Below, piece after piece: positions 15,601 through 22,448 of a DNA stretch of 47,606 nt. Within the stretch, counting starts at the first letter, position 1. Each line of letters starts with the position of its first letter. The stretch is from positions 1 through 47,606 of the forward strand of contig CAAEEX010000066.1 of NCBI GenBank assembly GCA_900755005.1, read 5' to 3'. The notes under the pieces were generated by a model. That model made no database searches, was not told the origin of the DNA, and saw nothing but the letters and a program-made list of their open reading frames with translations. Origin of the DNA: an uncultured Collinsella sp. GTDB lineage: Bacteria > Actinomycetota > Coriobacteriia > Coriobacteriales > Coriobacteriaceae. Position numbers and translations under genes: made by a program.

Positions 15601-17011
15601 GTCCTAGGGTAAACTGCTCGGTCCAATTGAGGTCGGTTCTTACCTGGAAGAGGGCCTTAATATTGCCGTATGCGGGGTCGTTGTTGTTACCCCAGGTTTT
15701 GCCCACCCAATCGTAGGCAAGCGAGCCGTACAGCTGTGTGGCGATATCCATCGTGAACAGCGGCGTGCAATGGTGGCGAAGGAGCTTGGTGTTTCTTGGA
15801 TCGGTGCCCGAACCGGCACTCATGCTCTTGTACTGATTCCACTTCCCCTCCATCTCGTCGAGGTAGCGGTTTGCCTGCTTGGCGCCCGACTCGCGCGGCG
15901 ATTTCTTCCAGTACTCCGGATCCGGATTGCCCGAATCGTTCATATAGCTGGCTGGTTTGTATCCTCCACCAAACAGCACGTATCCAGCAAACGAGAAATC
16001 GAAGAGGATCGGAAATGTGGGCATCCAGCACGTGAACTTATTGCCGCCGATGCCGGGAAACGCCGCGGGGAAATCAAACGGAGTGATCTCTTGGTCCATG
16101 GTAGTGGGGACGATAGTGGTCGAGCCCGATTCTGCCTTTGCGGCCGGCGCAGTGACAACGGCCATGGGGGAGGAGAGTGTGTAGGTCTTGCCCTGGTAGT
16201 CGAGGACAAAGCGCAACTTGCATCCTTCTTCCAGAAGGCCCGACGCTGCATCGAGGAACTTGTCTTCGAGTGTGAACGTCGCCAGATTATCCGCGCTCGA
16301 TGCGCTGGCCTTGATTTGGCCAATTTGCGTGACGGTTTCGGGCGAGCTACCCGTGGCGGGCATTACCTTGTTGATGCACAGCGTTGCCTGTCCACCCTGT
16401 GGCAGATGTGCCTGCACGGTAAAGGCGTGCGTGTCGGGTTGGTCGTTTGCCGTGTCGTCCTTCGGCAATGCCATGAACGTGGCTTCAGCGTACTGGATGT
16501 CCCATTCGTCGAATGTGAGCTGGCGGAAGTACGGCTCGCCGTCGGAAAGCGGACGCGTGGGCGCGGTTATGGCGGTGCCGCCCTGGATACGCGCAAGGGG
16601 AATCTCGACATCACGGTAGCCCGCCATGCTAATGGAGATGCCGCCGTTAAAGTCGTACGCGTCAAGGAGCGTTGCCTCGTCCACGTAGCCTTCCGAAAGA
16701 GGGGCGACCTCAAAGATGGCCGTGCCTTCGTCATCGGTCGTGGCGGTTAGCTGCTTGCCTACGGCATAGCGCGATGTGAGCGTGACCTGGGCACCTGCGA
16801 TGGGCGTATTCTTGTTGGCGACGTCGACCACGACCACACCAAACATGGTGCGCGAGAGAACGAGCACCTTGAAGGGGTCTTCTTCGTCGGCATAGGCCGC
16901 GGTGGGCGCGAACGGCAGCAGGAAGGCATTTTCGCTTCCCGGCACGCGAGGCAACATAATGCTCGCCAGCGAGAACGCTCCAGCAACAAGTAACGAACGG
17001 CGATCAAGCAT
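12644..17011 (-). CDS. Very large secreted surface protein with degenerate sorting signal
   Basis: This 1455-residue protein begins MLDRRSLLVAGAFSLASIML. The RR followed by a hydrophobic core and cleavage near AYA-DE (41) resembles a twin-arginine signal. Residues about 50-140 look like a carboxypeptidase-regulatory/Ig-type domain (VVVVDVANKNTPIAGAQVTL; TTDDEGTAIFEV). The long middle is beta-rich and has no family I can name. The C-terminus has a Gly/Ser-rich spacer, LDGTGD, a hydrophobic helix and RR. LDGTGD stands where LPxTG would be, so sortase recognition is uncertain; a simple membrane anchor is the alternative. The start at 17011 has GGGAG upstream; an upstream TTG at 17107 lacks both a ribosome-binding site and the signal context. 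A LuxR-type gene lies just upstream on the same strand. Confidence 0.75.
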   Translation of the reverse strand: MLDRRSLLVAGAFSLASIMLPRVPGSENAFLLPFAPTAAYADEEDPFKVLVLSRTMFGVVVVDVANKNTPIAGAQVTLTSRYAVGKQLTATTDDEGTAIFEVAPLSEGYVDEATLLDAYDFNGGISISMAGYRDVEIPLARIQGGTAITAPTRPLSDGEPYFRQLTFDEWDIQYAEATFMALPKDDTANDQPDTHAFTVQAHLPQGGQATLCINKVMPATGSSPETVTQIGQIKASASSADNLATFTLEDKFLDAASGLLEEGCKLRFVLDYQGKTYTLSSPMAVVTAPAAKAESGSTTIVPTTMDQEITPFDFPAAFPGIGGNKFTCWMPTFPILFDFSFAGYVLFGGGYKPASYMNDSGNPDPEYWKKSPRESGAKQANRYLDEMEGKWNQYKSMSAGSGTDPRNTKLLRHHCTPLFTMDIATQLYGSLAYDWVGKTWGNNNDPAYGNIKALFQVRTDLNWTEQFTLGPVPFFLNVNPWVLAKLALAVGAHTHGSGAAFFKNISLDYSNTSGSFTIQIGLAVTFGAGVAGVASSAVRGAASLTLFIGYEKADGHQLPRLRVGADVDVDVILQFVMFKWTTKAWSGSWPTLIDSWNMSANNGDQYVLQRSELALGGNTPYTLDACFGSAGNAEAGGVPQFIASATIVTNAELLARAEVKATAANVAPTVRDWNRAVTRIELEADAESDDTGQIEHFVHALIEDDDNAAPMYKYAYIGQPTNAVADPNANSAGVSEDERGGIKPSSDNVLFTGVLSEAHMKLTMIAGVECLFRIASVRYGENGRSRLVVHTKANGTWSAPAPVDFPLGFGEGDVERDGIYDYDFDVVEYTDGRGNQDAYVLLVSGERRDGDNTPFDAASTSGILSVVRLHISNDGVRVISHTSWRSISRGRLQEDGYHCLQCPRITVGKTLVDGRLSGAYLHRRGTTAEKALGSEAEVALECFTLWSDDLGDSLTFRQVLRFPQAPSSIELSEPENINGKMVVPVAYETADGCGCASYAVIGQSIAGWGVMPPDATVPHAVPWPQHSGFLATVNEQLQHITWTRGASAFTTQPVGAAGCGPASFSVSNNGRCALYVENTDGKVGQTYDEEGNPVAVMGKHFRIFASTLAGDLFTEPFVMCELDHPVDQITTFLTSGSMLSALATHIVSAEKSEAELHGIEVPLVACATPTGAVATSGAVVPGAAGESFMVTVRNDGNTLLTAGTIDLYREGSSQPFSSASIGFGANARTASIYDPELAEDASANDTAHVKYALETLGARFATHPLVADNGNAVLAPGCTAQFRMSFAIPESWGDEVGKRVTLYAKARDLVALDPVTLEEIRPGANSALGAVLHELHVPDAACERSEVQVGVCDSADTTGLHDAPMTVDGDGGSSGGGSDGSSSGGGSGSGSGKDHGNNKRSGKAGALDGTGDSNVPLTAAAAALAAAGAGLVAYSVRRTALEKDTANEVNSDRPR

Positions 17012-17166
17012 CTTGGGCTCCCATCCCGCAAATATCGGTGGAAATAATCCAATTTTGCGAGAAGACGCTTCGTGGCGGTAGTGCCGTTCAAGGGTCAAAA
17101 TGTCCAAATTGATCGAGCGAAGCGCCGGGTTCCGGAACGCGTTCGATGCGCTTGGCAGCCCGGTCG

Positions 17167-18171
17167 CTAACGCAACATGTGCGCGACCAGCTCGGCGCGT
17201 GTGCCGATGCCAAGCTTTGCGTATACGCCGGATAGGCGGTTTTTGACGGTGCCCGGCGATACTCCCATATGGCGTGCGATTTCAGCGTTGGTCCATCCTC
17301 GGCAGGCGAGCATGGCCATGGTGAACTCTGTGGTCGTTAAATCGTCGGCAACGTCCTCGCCCGAATCGGGGTTGTGGATGCGCCGCCAGCCGTAGCTAAA
17401 GCGGTACGTGATCTCGATGATGCGTGCGAAATCGTCAGGGTATTGCTGTTTTAGGCATGCCTCGATAAGTCCCTGCAAAAGGCCATGATGCTCGCCGATG
17501 AGCTCGATAAGGCCGTCGGGGCGTGCGATGTTCCAAGCAGTTTCGAAATGCGTCTTTGCGGCGTCGACGTTTTTGAGGCTCATACATGCCATAGAAGCTG
17601 ACAGGTGCAGGAACAGCTCCGATATGGGATAGCGTCCTTGTTTCATGATCAGGGCGTTTTCCGCCATGCCCAGGCTACGGCCATATTCGCCTCGTAGGTA
17701 CAGGGCATGCGCCATCACGTAACTGGCGAACAGACGCAGGCCTTCGGGCAGATGCGTTGCAAGCGGATAAAACTCTTCGGCAGAATACGGGGAAGGCAGG
17801 TGCAGCAGGACGCTTGCGGCCGAGGCGAACAGGATATGCGTGGCGTGGACGGCGGGTGATTCCTCGTCAGTTGGCGTATCAAGGATGCCCGCAAGACAAC
17901 GGCGGGCGTCGGCGATACGGTTGAGCGACAGACTGGCGTATCCGCAGATAAAGCATGCGGAATAGCGCAGCGCGGAATCGGTGGCGTCAAGATAGGGACG
18001 CGCCGTCTTGGCAGCGAGGGCGGCCTGTCCGCGAAAGTACAGCGCTTCTGCCGTGGCGATGGTGCGTGAATCGGGGTCGGAAATGCCTGCAACCGCAGCG
18101 TCAATCTGCCCCGGCACAAAGGCAGTGCACATCAACGGCATGGGAACGCATGGGTAGCCATCGCAGTCCAT
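17167..18171 (-). CDS. LuxR-type HTH transcriptional regulator with TPR-like sensor region
   Basis: This 334-residue protein ends in a LuxR/GerE DNA-binding domain (about 268-334). The domain has LTTTEFTMAMLACRGWTNAEIA, RHMGVSPGTVKNRLSGVYAKL and GIGTRAELVAHML. The preceding 260 residues are helical and alanine-rich, with repeats like TPR hairpins (AEALYFRGQAALAAKTARPYL; MAHALYLRGEYGRSLGMAENAL), as in MalT-like regulators, but no ATPase motif is present. The ATG at 18171 was chosen because GGGAG precedes it at a good distance; upstream codons lack coding character. It sits between the large surface protein and a two-component system on the same strand and may control the surface protein (inference). 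Confidence 0.8.
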   Translation of the reverse strand: MDCDGYPCVPMPLMCTAFVPGQIDAAVAGISDPDSRTIATAEALYFRGQAALAAKTARPYLDATDSALRYSACFICGYASLSLNRIADARRCLAGILDTPTDEESPAVHATHILFASAASVLLHLPSPYSAEEFYPLATHLPEGLRLFASYVMAHALYLRGEYGRSLGMAENALIMKQGRYPISELFLHLSASMACMSLKNVDAAKTHFETAWNIARPDGLIELIGEHHGLLQGLIEACLKQQYPDDFARIIEITYRFSYGWRRIHNPDSGEDVADDLTTTEFTMAMLACRGWTNAEIARHMGVSPGTVKNRLSGVYAKLGIGTRAELVAHMLR

Positions 18172-18239
18172 CTTCCATCTCCCAACAGCTGGCAACAATA
18201 ACAGCAATTGTACTCCTGTTGCTTGGGACCCCTTTCGTT

Positions 18240-19391
18240 TTACTGTTCGGTTAACGCTGCGGATCGTTTTGGAAGGCTTACGAGCATGGTGGTCCCGTTC
18301 TCGGAACTTGTTTCGACCTCTACCGTGCCACCGTGAAGCGCTGCAATCTCCCAAACGAGCGCTAGCCCGAGTCCTGCGCCGCCGTATGCCCTGCTGCGGG
18401 ATTTATCCAGGCGAAAGAACGGTTGGAAGATGCTCTCACGGTACTGCTTGGGTATTCCCGGGCCCTGGTCCTCGACTCGCAGGAACACGTGGCTGTCGTT
18501 GTCGCTGATGGAGACGTTGACAGTCGAGCCGGGGTGGCTGTAACGGATGGCATTTTCGACCAGGTTAAACACCAGCCGATAGAGGAGCGTATCACTTCCG
18601 ATTGTCAAAGCGTCTCCGGCGCAATCGAGGGTTACGTCCTTATTCTCGGCAAGTGGCGCAAGGTCGGTGAGGACCTCTTCGGACAAGGGACCAAGTTCAA
18701 CATCGTCCTCGCAAGGAACGCTGCGGAGCTCACTCATCTCGAGCAACACCTTGGTCATCCGCGACATCCGCTCAGTTTGTTCTTGTAGCAGGCCGAGCAG
18801 CTCGGCTGTTTCGGGTTGCAAACCGGAGTGCTCGGAGATGAATAGTTCAATCTGTGCTTGCATAAGGGCGAGCGGGGTGCGCAGCTCGTGTGCGGCGTTG
18901 CCGGTAAACTGACGCTGTGCAGAGAACCCTTCGCCAAGACGAGCGATCATGTCGTTGAAAGAGGCGCTGCATCGTTGTAGCTCGGTGGGCACATCTTCAT
19001 TGAGTCTGATTTCGCTTAGGTTGTCAGGCTGCACACGCTCAACCTGAGCTGCAAAAGCCCGTAGCGGTTTGAGTGCACGGCCGCTCACAAAGTATGCCAG
19101 CGCGCCGCCAAGGAGTGTGACTCCAGCCGTGATGTACCAGGCTGTCGTGCCAAAAGACTCCTGTGCGTCATTTACGACGATTGTGACCTTGTCATCGAGG
19201 GCCGCTTTCGTTGGGTCGAACGCCTGGAGCGAATCTTCGCCGGTTGCGTTAAAGGCCGAGATGTCGCTGCCGATGGCATCCATGTAGCGCATGCCCGTAT
19301 AGCCGACCAGGCAGTTCGTCAGCACGCATGCCGCACACGTGAGCAGTGCCGTCATAATCGTTATGCGCCATTGCAGCGAAAGCCCTTTCAT
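18240..19391 (-). CDS. Sensor histidine kinase (OmpR-partner type)
   Basis: This 383-residue protein has two membrane helices (about 10-32 and 84-104) around a 50-residue extracellular loop. A HAMP-like linker is followed by a dimerisation domain with phospho-acceptor His168 (NAAHELRTPLA). The ATPase domain has the N box (LVFNLVENAIRYS), G1 (VEDQGPGIP), F box (FQPFFRLD) and G2 (YGGAGLGLAL). Its ATG overlaps the stop codon of the response-regulator gene by four bases (ATGA), showing translational coupling. Signal unknown. Confidence 0.92.
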   Translation of the reverse strand: MKGLSLQWRITIMTALLTCAACVLTNCLVGYTGMRYMDAIGSDISAFNATGEDSLQAFDPTKAALDDKVTIVVNDAQESFGTTAWYITAGVTLLGGALAYFVSGRALKPLRAFAAQVERVQPDNLSEIRLNEDVPTELQRCSASFNDMIARLGEGFSAQRQFTGNAAHELRTPLALMQAQIELFISEHSGLQPETAELLGLLQEQTERMSRMTKVLLEMSELRSVPCEDDVELGPLSEEVLTDLAPLAENKDVTLDCAGDALTIGSDTLLYRLVFNLVENAIRYSHPGSTVNVSISDNDSHVFLRVEDQGPGIPKQYRESIFQPFFRLDKSRSRAYGGAGLGLALVWEIAALHGGTVEVETSSENGTTMLVSLPKRSAALTEQ

Positions 19392-20062
19392 TCTCCATCC
19401 TCCATAACGTAGCCCTCTCCAATCCGATTGCGAATCGGGCCGTATCCCAAAGCGCCGCGCAACTTTTTTCGGAGCGACGAGATGTGAACGCGGGTTGCGT
19501 TGCTAAAGCTGTTCACGGTGCTATCCCAAACGTGCTCTATAAGCTCCTCTTGGCTTACCGGACGCCCCTGATTAAGCATCAGATATTCCAAGATTCCCGT
19601 TTCCTTGCGTGTAAGAGATAGAGCCTCGCTGTCCACGGAAGCGATGCGCGCCTTGGTATCAAAGCGGAGCTTTCCGCAGGTTAATACTATGTCGCTTTGT
19701 GCGAAGCGCCTGAGGGTAAGGCTGCGGATCCTTGCCGCAAGTTCGTCCAGATGAAACGGCTTGGTAAGGTAATCGTTGGCGCCGGCATCGAGTCCGGCGA
19801 CTTTATCGGATACTTCGCCACGCGCGGACAGAATCAGTATCTTGGTCTCGCAGTCGGTTTTCCTAAGTTCCCTGAGCACGGTCATGCCGTCGATACGGGG
19901 GAGATTGAGGTCGAGTACCACGAGGTCAAAGACTTCGATGCTCAGCAGATCGAGCGCCTCCCGTCCATCGTGGCAGCAGTCGACGCTGTATGCCAGGTTT
20001 CGCAAGCTGCGTGCGATCGTGTCGCACAGTGCTCGCTCGTCTTCGACGATCAAAATACGCAT
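19388..20062 (-). CDS. OmpR-family response regulator
   Basis: This 224-residue protein has a receiver domain with an acidic pocket (VEDE, 6-9), phosphorylated Asp51 (VVLDLNLPRIDG), a conserved Ser/Thr (LSARGE) and Lys (TKPFHLDELAARI). The C-terminal winged helix (about 128-224) includes LSLTRKETGILEYLML and VHISSLRKKL. MRILIVEDE at 20062 is the natural family start, preceded by AAGGAG. It is the first gene of the pair with the kinase. Targets are unknown; the adjacent divergent redox operon is a candidate. Confidence 0.92.
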   Translation of the reverse strand: MRILIVEDERALCDTIARSLRNLAYSVDCCHDGREALDLLSIEVFDLVVLDLNLPRIDGMTVLRELRKTDCETKILILSARGEVSDKVAGLDAGANDYLTKPFHLDELAARIRSLTLRRFAQSDIVLTCGKLRFDTKARIASVDSEALSLTRKETGILEYLMLNQGRPVSQEELIEHVWDSTVNSFSNATRVHISSLRKKLRGALGYGPIRNRIGEGYVMEDGE

Positions 20063-20149
20063 AACAGTCTCCTTGCACATTCCAAATCGCGCTTAACACG
20101 GATTTTATAGTCGATATGGTCCAATGGTCGCGTAACGAAAGGAGTGGTC

Positions 20150-20299
20150 GTGTTGTTCAAAGCGGTAAAACCCGTGGTACAGGTCGCTTTGTTGATCGTC
20201 GGAATTGCCATGGTGTGCTTTGGCGTTATGCGTGGCGAGGCGGATGCCGTGCTGGCCAAAGCGATTAGGCTGTGCTTGGAGTGTATCGGAATTGGATAA
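20150..20299 (+). CDS. CD1871A-family CxxC micro-protein
   Basis: This 49-residue protein is a single hydrophobic helix (VQVALLIVGIAMVCFGVM) followed by RGEADAVLAKAIRLCLECIGIG. The ending CLECIGIG is the hallmark of the CD1871A-type family, normally found beside a membrane 4Fe-4S protein and a thioredoxin-like protein, as here. The start is taken as GTG 20150 (TTG 20153 is possible) after AAAGGAG. The stop overlaps the TTG start of the next gene, so the two are translationally coupled. The CxxC probably takes part in thiol electron transfer at the membrane (inference). Confidence 0.75.
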   Translation: MLFKAVKPVVQVALLIVGIAMVCFGVMRGEADAVLAKAIRLCLECIGIG

Positions 20300-21194
20300 A
20301 AGAGAAAACACTGCGTCGCATGTTTTGGCCCGATTTCGCGGATTCATTCAGGCGGCGGCGACGCTGGCCACCAATATTCACCTGCCAAACTTTGCCAAAG
20401 GCGGCATCTATCAGGGCGCGGGAAAAACAGTCTGCGTACCTGGACTTAATTGCTATTCGTGCCCCGCGGCATCGGGTGCGTGCCCCATCGGGTCGTTCCA
20501 GTCGGTGGTGGGTTCATCCAAGTTCAACTTTTCTTACTATGTCACCGGTACGCTCATTTTGCTCGGCGTGCTGCTGGGACGCTTTGTATGCGGCTTTCTA
20601 TGCCCGTTTGGCTGGCTGCAGGAGCTGCTTCATAAGATTCCCGGCAAAAAGTTCTCCACGAAAAAGCTCAAGCCGCTCACGTACATCAAGTACGTCGTGC
20701 TGCTGTTTGCCGTGGTGCTGCTGCCCGTCTTGGTGGTTAACGACGTGGGCATGGGCGACCCGTTCTTTTGTAAGTACATCTGTCCGCAGGGCGTACTCGA
20801 GGGCGCCATTCCGCTGGCCATTGCCAACGCCGGCATTCGATCTGCGTTGGGACATCTCTTTACTTGGAAACTTGCCGTTCTCATTGCCGTGGTAGTGCTG
20901 AGCGTTTTGTTCTACCGCCCCTTCTGCAAATGGATTTGTCCACTCGGCGCATTCTATGCGCTCATGAATAAGGTGTCCTTGTTGGGGATTCAGGTTGACG
21001 CGTGCAAATGCGTCTCGTGCGGCAAGTGTTCAAGGGTTTGTCAGATGGACGTTGATGTTGTCCGCTCGCCCAATCACGCCGAATGTATCCGGTGCGGAAA
21101 GTGCATCGGGGCCTGTCCCGTCGACGCCATCAGCTATCGCTATGGCCTGGATGTGTCGGCGGAAAAGCTTCCCTTGACCGCCGATAAAAAGTAA
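20292..21194 (+). CDS. 4Fe-4S membrane protein (NapH/YccM-like)
   Basis: This polytopic protein of 300 residues has about four membrane helices. It carries three CxxxCP motifs at membrane edges (CGFLCPFGWLQE, CKYICPQGVLE, CKWICPLGAFY) and a C-terminal two-cluster ferredoxin segment (CKCVSCGKCSRVCQ and CIRCGKCIGACP). An extra PGLNCYSCPAASGACPIG lies near the N-terminus. Relatives pass electrons from cytoplasmic donors to extracytoplasmic acceptors. The start TTG 20292, with GGAG 10 bases upstream, overlaps the micro-protein stop; no ATG is suitably placed before the conserved region. It probably supplies reducing power to the lipoprotein thioredoxin encoded next. Confidence 0.85.
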   Translation: MDKRENTASHVLARFRGFIQAAATLATNIHLPNFAKGGIYQGAGKTVCVPGLNCYSCPAASGACPIGSFQSVVGSSKFNFSYYVTGTLILLGVLLGRFVCGFLCPFGWLQELLHKIPGKKFSTKKLKPLTYIKYVVLLFAVVLLPVLVVNDVGMGDPFFCKYICPQGVLEGAIPLAIANAGIRSALGHLFTWKLAVLIAVVVLSVLFYRPFCKWICPLGAFYALMNKVSLLGIQVDACKCVSCGKCSRVCQMDVDVVRSPNHAECIRCGKCIGACPVDAISYRYGLDVSAEKLPLTADKK

Positions 21195-21223
21195 ACAAGC
21201 TTCGACAAAACGGAGGAATGACT

Positions 21224-22195
21224 ATGAAGCTTTCTAAGATTGCGGCCCTGTTTATGGTGCCGGTACTGGCCTTGTGTCTTGTGGCGTGCTCGGCACCTGG
21301 TGGCAATGCGAGCGAATCTGCGAGCTCCGATCCTAAGATCGCAGAACTCACTGCGCAGAAGCCGGCCAATGCCGACGAGGCCGCCGAGCTGTATGCGAAG
21401 CTCATGCAGAAGGAGAACGAGATCTTTTCGAGTGATAACGCGCTGTGGGAAAAGGTATTCAATGCGGCAAATAAAGACTCGGCAATGATTGAGGACGGTA
21501 GCAATTACGGCGATTTCCTGCTCAAGACCATCGACGGTGCCAAGGATGAGTTCACGGCGGATGAGCTTAAGACGCTCAAGGCCGGTGCACAGCAGATCAA
21601 GGAGATCGAGGACAAGCTCGAGAGCTTGGAGAAGGAGTTCCCCGGCTGTGGAAGCACGCCGAGCGCAGGCGAGAGCGTCGACGCTTCGACCGCTGGCATG
21701 ACGGCTGGTGCCAATGCTTCGAGCGAGGCGACGAAGTTCCCCAGCTTTACGGGCAAGGACCTGGATGGCAACGACGTGAGCAGCGACGAGCTGTTCTCTA
21801 AGAACAAGGTCACCGTCATGAACTTCTGGTTCACCACTTGCAAGCCGTGCGTGGGCGAGCTGGGCGATCTTGAGAACCTGAATCAGGAGCTTGCCGAGAA
21901 GGGCGGTCAGGTCGTGGGCGTCAATTCCTTTACGCTCGATGGCAACAAGGGCGAGATTGCAGATGCCAAGGACGTGCTGAGCAAGAAGGGCGTGACATAT
22001 AAGAACATCTGGTTCAAGTCGGATAGCGATGCCGGTAAGTTTACGTCAAATCTGTTCTCGTTCCCGACAACGTATGTCATCGATCAGAATGGCAATATCG
22101 TAGGGGATCCAATCGTGGGAGCCATCAGCTCCGCCGAGCAGCGCGCAGCACTCAACAAACTTATCGATCAGGCGATTGCGAATAGCGAGCAGTAA
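21224..22195 (+). CDS. TlpA/ResA-like lipoprotein thioredoxin
   Basis: This 323-residue protein has a lipoprotein signal ending LCLVAC (Cys22). A helical region (about 35-140) with acidic heptads (AEELAKL-like; IKEIEDKLESLEKEF) is followed by a Ser/Ala linker and a thioredoxin fold (about 170-323). The active site is FWFTTCKPC (Cys206, Cys209); FSFPTTYVID supplies the cis-Pro region. It should reduce disulfides outside the membrane. The ATG at 21224 is chosen because GGAGG lies 7 bases upstream; an ATG at 21218 is too close to it. It is the last gene of the redox operon, ended by the hairpin at 22275-22303. Confidence 0.9.
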   Translation: MKLSKIAALFMVPVLALCLVACSAPGGNASESASSDPKIAELTAQKPANADEAAELYAKLMQKENEIFSSDNALWEKVFNAANKDSAMIEDGSNYGDFLLKTIDGAKDEFTADELKTLKAGAQQIKEIEDKLESLEKEFPGCGSTPSAGESVDASTAGMTAGANASSEATKFPSFTGKDLDGNDVSSDELFSKNKVTVMNFWFTTCKPCVGELGDLENLNQELAEKGGQVVGVNSFTLDGNKGEIADAKDVLSKKGVTYKNIWFKSDSDAGKFTSNLFSFPTTYVIDQNGNIVGDPIVGAISSAEQRAALNKLIDQAIANSEQ

Positions 22196-22274
22196 AAAAC
22201 GCGTAAGGCATGGCGAGGACCGTGCACCGCTGTGCGAAGTAGTCCGCTACCTTTCAAGACAAGCTTCACCATAT

Positions 22275-22303
22275 AGAGGTCCCGCTCGGGACCTCTTCTT
22301 TTG
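22275..22303 (+). terminator. Intrinsic terminator after the redox operon
   Basis: AGAGGTCCC (22275-22283) pairs perfectly with GGGACCTCT (22288-22296), and TCTTTT follows. The rest of 22196-22448 holds only this and the leader of the ABC gene. Confidence 0.85.
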
Positions 22304-22448
22304 GGCGTCATCCCGTTCGTTTTTTGGCGCGGTTTGTTACATTCCTCACTGGCGTCGGCAAAAAATGGGGATAGAGTAGGACAAACGCGTCGAATACGAA
22401 CGGCGGAGGAGAGCGGGCAGGGTGCCCGCGCAGGAGAGGTTGCCGTCC

